Under the pieces are notes generated by a model, which was not told the DNA's origin, searched no databases, and saw only the letters and a list, made by a program, of their open reading frames with translations. 64,000 bases of DNA from Oscillospiraceae bacterium (GTDB taxonomy: Bacteria; Bacillota; Clostridia; Oscillospirales; Oscillospiraceae), in the NCBI GenBank assembly GCA_017406005.1, contig JAFQZI010000163.1:1-64000 (forward strand), read 5' to 3'. Shown here one piece after another: positions 57,849-64,000 of this stretch (its first letter is position 1; every line of letters begins with the position of its first letter). A program made the translations under genes and the position numbers.

Positions 57849-58152
57849 CTGTTTTCCTCTTTCCTGCTGCAGAGCAGCAATTGTATTTTTGTTTTTGAAG
57901 CAGAAAACGCCAAAGGCAGTCTGCTTCCATATTTCTGCACTCATTATAACAGCAACCGGTTTCACAGCCGGTTACATGCAGGTAATTTTGGCAGTTGAAG
58001 TAAAACTTGTGCTCCAGATAAAGAAGGATGGGAAAAGATGGCAAATTACAGCCTGCTATTATCCTATCCGTAAATAAAAAACCCTCTTCCTCTTGCATGA
58101 TTATCGCAGAGGGAGGGGGATTTTTTCAAATCAGGTTTTCGTTAACAGCGGA
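57849..58152. other. Intergenic region with a promoter and nrdD terminator
   Basis: On the minus strand an extended -10 TGTTATAAT (hexamer 57948-57943) probably drives the small secreted gene. AACCGG (57955-57960) and CCGGTT (57968-57973) form a short inverted repeat just upstream. Between 58076 and 58126 a hairpin with CCCTCTGCG/GCAAGAGG-type pairing and A/T flanks probably terminates nrdD. No gene is seen. Confidence 0.5.
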
Positions 58153-60576
58153 TTAGGCGATCGCGTTGAGGAAACCTTTTATGGCACCGGCACCGGCATA
58201 TTTGTCATAACTGCCGTCGTCTTTGAACACAAGGAGAGTCGGAGCCTGTTTGACACCGTAAGAGGTGGCAAGATCGGCATTTTCGTTGGCAAGAAGTGCT
58301 TCATAGGGGAAGCCAGCCTTATCCAGATAACTAATCGCGATACGGCAATTGGGGCATGTGGCTGTCTTAAACAGGATGGCTTTGCGCTTCCCTTCCTCTG
58401 AAGGGACTTCAGCAGCGGGAGCAGGAGCTTCCTGTGCAGGACTGGATCTGGAAAGACGGGCGGAAGCTTCTCCATCCGGAAGAGGCCCGGCGTGCGTCAG
58501 GCAGGAAGTCTCCGGCACGTAGGTTTTACGTTCTTTGAATTCCTGCGTTTTACCGGCATTCCAGTTCTGAACGGGACGGTAATACCCGGTAATGCGGCTG
58601 TAGACCTCTGCGGTTTCACCGCACTCCGGACAGGTGAATTGCTCACCGATGAGATAACCGTGATTTTTGCAGACGGAATAGGTGGGGGACATTGTATAGT
58701 ACGGAAGCTTATAGTTTTCCGCAATTTTACGCACCAGATTGGCAGCGGCCTCCCAGCTCGGGAGCTTTTCTCCAAGGAATGCATGAAAGACTGTGCCGGA
58801 GGTATAGCGCGTCTGGAGATCATCCTGAATGTCAAGAGCGGCAAAAATATCATCCGTGTAGCTGACAGGAAGATGGGAAGAGTTGGTGTAATATGGCGTA
58901 CCGCCGGGTTCCGCCGCGGTAATGATGTCGGGATAGAGCTCGACATCGTGTTTGGCAAGGCGGTAGGATGTGGATTCGGCGGGGGTTGCTTCCAGATTGA
59001 AAAGATCGCCGTACTTTTCCTGATAGTCGCTCAAACGCTCCCGCATATGATCAAGAACCTGCTTGGTGAATTCCTGGCAGCGGGGATCCGTCATATCACA
59101 GCGAAGCCAGTTGGCATTCAGGCCGGCTTCATTCATGCCGACAAGGCCTATGGTGGAGAAGTGGTTGGCAAAGGTACCGAGATAATACTTGGTGTAAGGA
59201 TAGAGACCTGCATCCAGGAGCCTTGTAATCACCTTGCGCTTTACATCAAGGCTGCGTGCGGCAATATCCATCAGTTTATCAAGACGGCGGTAGAAATCAG
59301 CCTCATCGGAAGCGAGATAGGCGATACGCGGCATATTGATGGTGACAACCCCGATTGAACCAGTGCTCTCGCCGGATCCGAAGAATCCACCGGATTTTTT
59401 GCGGAGTTCACGAAGGTCAAGACGGAGACGGCAGCACATGGAGCGGACATCAGACGGTTCCATATCGGAATTGATATAGTTGGAGAAATACGGGGTGCCG
59501 TATTTTGCCGTCATTTCGAAAAGAAGACGGTTGTTCTCGGTAGGAGACCAGTCAAAATCACGAGTGATGGAATAAGTCGGGATAGGATACTGGAAACCGC
59601 GGCCGTTGGCATCGCCTTCAATCATGATGTCGATAAAGGCCTTGTTGACCATATCCATCTCTTTTTTGCAGTCACCGTAAGTGAAATCCATCTCCTTGCC
59701 GCCGACAATTGCGGGAAGGTCTTTCAGGTCGGAAGGAACCGTCCAGTCCAGCGTGATGTTGGAGAAGGGAGCCTGTGTACCCCATCGGGACGGAGTGTTC
59801 ACACCGAAGATAAAGCTCTGAACGCACTGCTTGACATCCTTCTGGGAGAGGTTATCCACTTTTACAAAAGGTGCAAGATAGGTGTCGAAAGAAGAGAATG
59901 CCTGTGCACCGGCCCATTCGTTCTGCATAATACCGAGAAAGTTGACCATCTGGTTGCAGAGAGTGGAGAGATGGCTTGCAGGAGCAGAATTGGTTTTACC
60001 CGGGATCCCCAAACCCTGCTGAATGAGCTGCTTCAGGCTCCAGCCAGCGCAGTAGCCGGTAAGCATGGAAAGGTCATGCAGATGAATGTCGCAATTGCGG
60101 TGCGCATTGGCGATTTCTTCATCATAGACTTCTGAGAGCCAGTAGTTTGCTGTGATTGCACCTGAATTGGAGAGAATCAGGCCGCCGACCGAATAGGTGA
60201 CGGTGGAGTTTTCTTTTACACGCCAGTCTTCAATGTTGAGGTATTTATCTACTGTTTCTTTGTAATCAAGATAAGAGGACTTGGTGTTTCTGAGTTTTTC
60301 ACGCTGCTTACGGTAGAGGATGTAGGCTTTGGCAACCTGCTCGTAACCACCGCGGGAAAGCACGGTTTCAACGCTGTCCTGAATATCTTCTACCGCGATA
60401 GCACCGTTTTTCACTTTGCTCTGAAAGTCTGCCGTTGTTTTGAGTGCCAGAAAATCGATAATACTATCGTTGTACTCTGTATTTGTGGCGTCAAATGCCT
60501 TGCGGATTGCGTCAGCAATCTTCTGGATGTCGAAATCGACTACTTTTCCGTCTCTTTTCGTTACTTTGTTATACAT
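58153..60576 (-). CDS. nrdD: Anaerobic ribonucleoside-triphosphate reductase fused to a thioredoxin-like domain
   Basis: An 807-residue class III ribonucleotide reductase that makes deoxynucleotides without oxygen. An N-terminal ATP-cone (VTKRDGKVVDFDIQKIADAI) is followed by the catalytic barrel. A zinc-site cysteine cluster (CKNHGY, CPECG) comes just before the glycyl-radical motif RITGYYRP, with the radical at about Gly664. The enzyme proper ends near residue 690; then a linker rich in Pro/Ala leads to a thioredoxin/glutaredoxin-like domain (about 728-807) with redox motif CPNC (741-744) and the cis-Pro block KQAPTLLVF. Class III enzymes normally use formate or a separate thioredoxin, so this is a fused reductant. 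nrdG lies upstream in the same operon. Confidence 0.95.
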   Translation of the reverse strand: MYNKVTKRDGKVVDFDIQKIADAIRKAFDATNTEYNDSIIDFLALKTTADFQSKVKNGAIAVEDIQDSVETVLSRGGYEQVAKAYILYRKQREKLRNTKSSYLDYKETVDKYLNIEDWRVKENSTVTYSVGGLILSNSGAITANYWLSEVYDEEIANAHRNCDIHLHDLSMLTGYCAGWSLKQLIQQGLGIPGKTNSAPASHLSTLCNQMVNFLGIMQNEWAGAQAFSSFDTYLAPFVKVDNLSQKDVKQCVQSFIFGVNTPSRWGTQAPFSNITLDWTVPSDLKDLPAIVGGKEMDFTYGDCKKEMDMVNKAFIDIMIEGDANGRGFQYPIPTYSITRDFDWSPTENNRLLFEMTAKYGTPYFSNYINSDMEPSDVRSMCCRLRLDLRELRKKSGGFFGSGESTGSIGVVTINMPRIAYLASDEADFYRRLDKLMDIAARSLDVKRKVITRLLDAGLYPYTKYYLGTFANHFSTIGLVGMNEAGLNANWLRCDMTDPRCQEFTKQVLDHMRERLSDYQEKYGDLFNLEATPAESTSYRLAKHDVELYPDIITAAEPGGTPYYTNSSHLPVSYTDDIFAALDIQDDLQTRYTSGTVFHAFLGEKLPSWEAAANLVRKIAENYKLPYYTMSPTYSVCKNHGYLIGEQFTCPECGETAEVYSRITGYYRPVQNWNAGKTQEFKERKTYVPETSCLTHAGPLPDGEASARLSRSSPAQEAPAPAAEVPSEEGKRKAILFKTATCPNCRIAISYLDKAGFPYEALLANENADLATSYGVKQAPTLLVFKDDGSYDKYAGAGAIKGFLNAIA

Positions 60577-60605
60577 GACAATTCTCCTGTAGGTTTCATC
60601 TTCTT

Positions 60606-61301
60606 TTATATGCCTCTGACCTGAACACCCGGAACATAGAGAGAGACAGCCTCGGCCAGCGCGTGCATTTCCTGTTCATCATACGCTGAGAGACCGCTGA
60701 TGGCTATCACATCACCGGAATCTTTAAACTGCTGGAGGTAATATTCCTTAGCGCCGGCAATCCACTTTGCTGCCTCAATGAGACTTTCGCGTGTGTGAAG
60801 GCCCTTTACTACGGTAGTCCTGAATTCAAATTCTACAGAACCGGTAAGCAGGAGGTTTTTGCTGCGTTCGATGTTTGCAAGGTCAAGATGAGGAATGCCT
60901 GCCGTTTTGGCATAGAGATCCGGGGAATTTTTAATATCCATTGCAACTCTGTCGACAAGCCCTTCCGATAAAACAGCCTCCAGACGATCCGGAAAAGAGC
61001 CGTTGGTATCGAGCTTGACAAGATAGCCGAGATCTTTTACCTGACGGAGAAAAGCGGGAAGCTCCTTGTGGAGAAGAGGTTCTCCGCCGGTAACTGCCAC
61101 ACCGTCAAGAATGCCGGCGCGTTTTTTCAGAAAAGCCAGGATCTCTTCTTCCGTTATATCCTGAAAAAGCCTGTCCGGCAGGACGAGACCCGCATTGTGA
61201 CAGAACGGGCAACGAAAATTACAGCCCGCAGTAAACACAGTGCAGGCGACTTTACCGGGATAATCTAACAGGGTCAGTTTTTGCAGGCCGGAAAGAAACA
61301 T
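60606..61301 (-). CDS. nrdG: Anaerobic ribonucleotide reductase activase
   Basis: A 231-residue radical SAM enzyme that installs the glycyl radical in NrdD. The [4Fe-4S] motif is CNFRCPFCHN (CxxxCxxC), followed by VAVTGGEPLLHKE for SAM binding. It is first in the operon, with nrdD starting 29 bases after its stop. It has a clear promoter at 61377-61349 and NrdR-like boxes further upstream. AAGGAGATGCC precedes the start. Confidence 0.95.
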   Translation of the reverse strand: MFLSGLQKLTLLDYPGKVACTVFTAGCNFRCPFCHNAGLVLPDRLFQDITEEEILAFLKKRAGILDGVAVTGGEPLLHKELPAFLRQVKDLGYLVKLDTNGSFPDRLEAVLSEGLVDRVAMDIKNSPDLYAKTAGIPHLDLANIERSKNLLLTGSVEFEFRTTVVKGLHTRESLIEAAKWIAGAKEYYLQQFKDSGDVIAISGLSAYDEQEMHALAEAVSLYVPGVQVRGI

Positions 61302-61315
61302 GGCATCTCCTTTGC

Positions 61316-61377
61316 ATATGGATGCTGCCGCAAAGCGGCAGCATCCATATAATAGGACTTTCTTTTGTACTTGTCAA
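61316..61377 (-). promoter_or_regulatory. nrdGD promoter overlapped by a perfect palindrome
   Basis: On the minus strand TTGACA (61377-61372), a 17-base spacer and TATTAT (61354-61349) form a near-consensus promoter. A perfect inverted repeat with 15-bp arms (61316-61330 and 61336-61350; ATATGGATGCTGCCG and complement, loop CAAAG) covers the end of the -10 and the start site. As the transcript should begin near 61342, the arm is only partly transcribed, so it looks more like a protein-binding site than a terminator. Confidence 0.7.
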
Positions 61378-61384
61378 GAATATT

Positions 61385-61442
61385 TCACAATATTTAGAAT
61401 ATTTTTCTGCTTTGTAACCAATAATCATACAAAATATAGTAT
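61385..61442. promoter_or_regulatory. Possible NrdR box pair
   Basis: TCACAATATTTAGAAT (61385-61400) and ATACAAAATATAGTAT (61427-61442) match the NrdR consensus (ACACWATATATWGTGT) at 12 and 13 of 16 positions by eye. Their starts are 42 bp apart, about four helical turns, as expected for paired NrdR sites. They lie just upstream of the nrdG -35. Confidence 0.45.
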
Positions 61443-61493
61443 TTGGTTAAACAGAAAAAATGATCCGTCAAGTGCTGTACGAGACGAATGATT

Positions 61494-61504
61494 TGTGATA
61501 TAAT
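61494..61504 (+). promoter_or_regulatory. Extended -10 promoter of trkA
   Basis: TGTGATATAAT, with hexamer TATAAT at 61499-61504 and an upstream TG. No strong -35 is visible. The trkA start is 49 bases downstream, after GAGGTGA. Confidence 0.6.
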
Positions 61505-61552
61505 CACTTTTCAGGAAGAATAGTACAGGGATTTCCCCAGAGGTGATAGAAA

Positions 61553-62914
61553 ATGAAAATTATTATCGCAGGTGCAGGGCGTATCGGCAGTTCGCTTGCC
61601 GAGGTGCTTTCCAAAGAGGGGCATGACATCACCGTCATCGACCGGGATGAGGAAACCATTTCCCATGTCTCAAATGATATCGATGTGATCTGCCTGGAGG
61701 GGAGCGCTACAAACCCGGATGTTCTGACAGAAGCCGGGGCAAAGAATGCGGAGCTTCTCATCGCTGCGACAGAGCAGGATGAAGTCAATATGGTGTGCGG
61801 AATCTCTGCACGGAAACTCGGCACAAAGCATGTTGTGGCGCGCGTCAGAGACACGGAGTATCTCGGAAAGACGGAGTTCCTGCGGGAAGCTCTCGGCATT
61901 TCTCTTCTTGTCAACCCGGAGTATGAATGTGCAAAAGAGATTTCGCGTATTCTGCGCTTTCCGAGTGCAGCACGTATCGACGCTTTTTCGAAAGGCAGCC
62001 TTGAAATAGTAGAGCACCGTGTTGCTCCGGGCGGGAGCCTTGACGGTGTTCCTCTGCGGGATTTTCAAAGAACCTTCGGAGCGAAGGTGCTCGTGAGCCT
62101 TGCAGAACGCGAAGGAGAAGCCATTATACCCAAAGGCGATTTTACTGTCAAGGGCGGAGATGTGCTGAGCATTACGGGTATTTCCAAAGAGCTGAGAAAA
62201 TTCTTCATGGCGGCAGGAGCGTACAAACGCCCTGTTAAAAATGTGATGATCACCGGCGGCGGAAGAACGTCAGTCTATCTGACAAGAATTCTGGAAGAAA
62301 ACGGAATCAGTGTAACCGTAATCGAGGAAGACCGCAAACGCTGCGAAGAGCTCTGTGAACTGATCCCGGAAGCCCGCATTATCTGCGGGAAAGCGTCACG
62401 AAGCGATGTACTGCTGGAGGAAGGAATACGGTCGGCAGACGGCTTTGTAACTCTTTTCGGGGATGACGGAGACAATATCATCACTTCCATTTATGCACGG
62501 CACTGCACGGACGGCAAAATCGTCACCCGCATTAACCATGAACACTTTGCGGAAATCCTCGACAATAAAGAATTTGACAGCATTGTCATTCCGAAAAAGA
62601 TTATTGTCCAGCAGATCACACGGTATGTGCGAGCGATGAGCAATTCCGTAGGCAGCAGCATGGAGACACTGTACAAGCTGGCTGACGGAAAGGCAGAGGC
62701 ACTGGAGTTTAAAATCAATCCCGATGCAAAATGCATCGGCATTCCGATTCGGGATCTGCAGCTGAAACCGAATGTTCTGATAGCAGCGCTGATCCGCAAC
62801 GGGAAGAGCATCATTCCGGATGGCAGCACGGAAATCAAACCGGATGACCATGCCGTGATCGTGACTGAAGCCGGATGGCTTGAAACCATCGACGGCATTA
62901 TGAAAGGCGCATAA
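61553..62914 (+). CDS. trkA: Trk system potassium transporter regulatory subunit TrkA
   Basis: A 453-residue cytosolic gating subunit of a Trk/Ktr potassium uptake system. Two RCK_N Rossmann domains are visible (MKIIIAGAGRIGSSLAEVL and the second at NVMITGGGRTSVYLTRILEE), each followed by an RCK_C domain (GVPLRDFQRTFG and GIPIRDLQLKPNVL). It binds NAD(H) or ATP and regulates the TrkH pore. The stop overlaps the trkH start by one base. Confidence 0.95.
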   Translation: MKIIIAGAGRIGSSLAEVLSKEGHDITVIDRDEETISHVSNDIDVICLEGSATNPDVLTEAGAKNAELLIAATEQDEVNMVCGISARKLGTKHVVARVRDTEYLGKTEFLREALGISLLVNPEYECAKEISRILRFPSAARIDAFSKGSLEIVEHRVAPGGSLDGVPLRDFQRTFGAKVLVSLAEREGEAIIPKGDFTVKGGDVLSITGISKELRKFFMAAGAYKRPVKNVMITGGGRTSVYLTRILEENGISVTVIEEDRKRCEELCELIPEARIICGKASRSDVLLEEGIRSADGFVTLFGDDGDNIITSIYARHCTDGKIVTRINHEHFAEILDNKEFDSIVIPKKIIVQQITRYVRAMSNSVGSSMETLYKLADGKAEALEFKINPDAKCIGIPIRDLQLKPNVLIAALIRNGKSIIPDGSTEIKPDDHAVIVTEAGWLETIDGIMKGA

Positions 62915-64000
62915 TGAACAGGAAGTTTATCTGGCGCATGGTAGGGCTTTCCCTCCTTGTGGAAAGTGCTCTGCTCATCCTGCCAATTATCGCGGGGCTG
63001 TGTTTTGGCGAACGGCCGATAGCGTTCCTGATCACGATGGCCGCCTCTGCTCTGGCCGGATTTCTGCTGACACGGCTGAGACCGGAGACGGATACGATCT
63101 ATGCCCGTGACGGGTTCGTGGCTGTTTCTTTGGTATGGCTTGCCATGTCGGCATTTGGTGCTCTGCCGTTTGTAATCGCCGGCGATATCCCTTCGTATGT
63201 CGACGCATTTTTTGAAACGATGTCCGGTTTTACTACGACGGGAGCTTCTATTGTAAATAATATTGAAGGGCTGTCAAAGGCGGGCCTTTTCTGGCGTTCG
63301 TTTACCCACTGGATCGGCGGAATGGGTGTGCTGGTGTTTATGATGGCGGTGCTTCCGATGAGCGGAGAGCACTCCATGCATATTATGCGCGCAGAAGTTC
63401 CCGGGCCTGTTGTGGGGAAGCTGGTTCCAAGGGCAGGAGATACTGCGAAAATTCTCTATTACATTTACGGCGCGCTGACAGTGGCGGAAACGATTGTTCT
63501 CATGATTGGCGGAATGAGCTTCTACGATGCACTTCTGCACACATTTGCAACCGCCGGTACGGGAGGCTTCTCTACCAGAAACAGCAGTGTCGGGGCATTC
63601 AACAGCCCGTTTATCGAAATAGCTATCGCGTGTTTTCTCGTCCTGTACGGGATGAACTTCAACCTCTATTATCTGATTATCCGGGGAAAGATCAAAGAAG
63701 CACTGAAAAGTGAAGAGTTCCACTGGTATCTTCTGATCATTGTCTCTGCCACGGCGTTCATCTCAGCGGGGATTTACAACATTTACGGCAGTATCGAAGC
63801 AACAGTACGGAATGCATTTTTCAATGTGATGACGATTATGAGCACTGCCGGTTTCTGCACGGTGGACTTTACAACCTGGCCGCAGTATACCCAGGCTATC
63901 ATTGTCATTCTGATGTTTATCGGCGGATGCGCTGGCAGCACGGGGGGCGGCATCAAGCTCTCCCGCGTGATGCTGCTGGTGAAGAATGCAGGAACAGATG
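62914..64000 (+). CDS. trkH: Trk potassium transporter membrane subunit TrkH (partial, cut by window end)
   Basis: The first 362 residues of a TrkH-type pore; the gene runs off the window. Pore-loop signatures are present: ETMSGFTTTGAS for loop 1, HTFATAGTGGFSTRN for loop 2 and MTIMSTAGFCTVDF for loop 3, with the last repeat beginning at CAGSTGGGIKLSR. It imports K+ together with TrkA. The start at 62914 overlaps the trkA stop (TAATG). Confidence 0.95.
   Translation, partial: MNRKFIWRMVGLSLLVESALLILPIIAGLCFGERPIAFLITMAASALAGFLLTRLRPETDTIYARDGFVAVSLVWLAMSAFGALPFVIAGDIPSYVDAFFETMSGFTTTGASIVNNIEGLSKAGLFWRSFTHWIGGMGVLVFMMAVLPMSGEHSMHIMRAEVPGPVVGKLVPRAGDTAKILYYIYGALTVAETIVLMIGGMSFYDALLHTFATAGTGGFSTRNSSVGAFNSPFIEIAIACFLVLYGMNFNLYYLIIRGKIKEALKSEEFHWYLLIIVSATAFISAGIYNIYGSIEATVRNAFFNVMTIMSTAGFCTVDFTTWPQYTQAIIVILMFIGGCAGSTGGGIKLSRVMLLVKNAGTD

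Noticed and set aside
58492-59358. Plus-strand open frame of 288 codons opposite nrdD
   Set aside because: The nrdD protein in the other strand is unambiguous, and the + strand frame has no family features or ribosome binding site.
1-64000. CRISPR arrays, tRNA, rRNA or phage genes
   Set aside because: No regularly spaced repeat array, cloverleaf, rRNA-like stretch, integrase, transposase or phage structural gene was seen. Short tRNA genes could be missed by eye.

Overview
The window looks like chromosomal DNA of a strictly anaerobic, Gram-positive-type Clostridia member, probably a gut organism. Evidence: a class III (oxygen-sensitive) ribonucleotide reductase with its activase, canonical AGGAGG ribosome binding sites, frequent TTG/GTG starts, sigma-A promoters (TTGACA-17-TATAAT), and family content typical of Clostridia (DUF3793, DUF6110, DUF4418, DUF512 radical SAM, NusG-II/Gx transporter pair). 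No outer-membrane genes, rRNA, tRNA or CRISPR arrays were seen. The species cannot be named from this sequence.

Layout. (1) 1-4.7 kb: a sugar/carboxylate module with tripartite tricarboxylate transporter membrane subunits (TctB, TctA), a hexulose-phosphate synthase-family enzyme, a phosphohexuloisomerase and a LacI regulator with its own operator. (2) 4.8-34.7 kb: about 30 kb devoted to metal, mostly iron, homeostasis. It holds a ZinT-like secreted protein, a flavodoxin and DUF3793 operon with two tiny genes, two DtxR-type regulators, a ZIP transporter and four methyltransferases (one fused to a metallo-beta-lactamase domain). It also holds a complete FTR1-P19-DUF2318-ABC iron uptake operon (the Campylobacter Cj1658-Cj1663 type) extended by a second ABC pair, a P1B ATPase with a DUF6110 partner, and a heterodimeric ABC exporter pair. 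A common dyad, GTTA-8-TAAC, recurs in front of at least five of these units, so they look like one DtxR-type regulon. Three copies of a 161-bp palindromic MITE-like element lie here. (3) 35-41 kb: housekeeping genes (RluA-type pseudouridine synthase, YceD, rpmF, DUF512, der, a diverged plsY, a D,D-carboxypeptidase). (4) 41.1-53.4 kb: an unusual secretion locus. It has a SARP-like regulator with a degenerate receiver, a secreted zinc-ribbon repeat protein, a minimal HlyD-like adaptor, a C39-peptidase ABC transporter with a second NHLM-type ABC protein, a partner-switch trio (STAS, RsbW-like kinase, third protein), and three double-glycine leader peptides, two of which carry LysM domains. Three promoters in this locus share one architecture: two TGTGTGA(C/T) repeats 11 bp apart and an extended -10 placed 16 bp after the second repeat. 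(5) 53.5-64 kb: hflKC, an omega-amidase-like nitrilase, a NusG-II protein and Gx transporter, nrdDG (NrdD fused to a thioredoxin-like domain), and trkA-trkH, with trkH cut by the window end.

How it may work together. Region 2 reads as an iron-starvation regulon: DtxR-type repressors with metal would shut off flavodoxin, DUF3793, FTR1/P19 import and ABC pumps. Region 4 reads as a signal-controlled exporter of cell-wall-binding (LysM) peptides: the SARP-like protein would activate the three matching promoters, the C39 transporter would remove the GG leaders during export, and the partner-switch proteins would tie the locus to an envelope or stress signal. This last assembly is inference from gene order, leader motifs and shared promoter elements, and is the best candidate here for an undescribed system.
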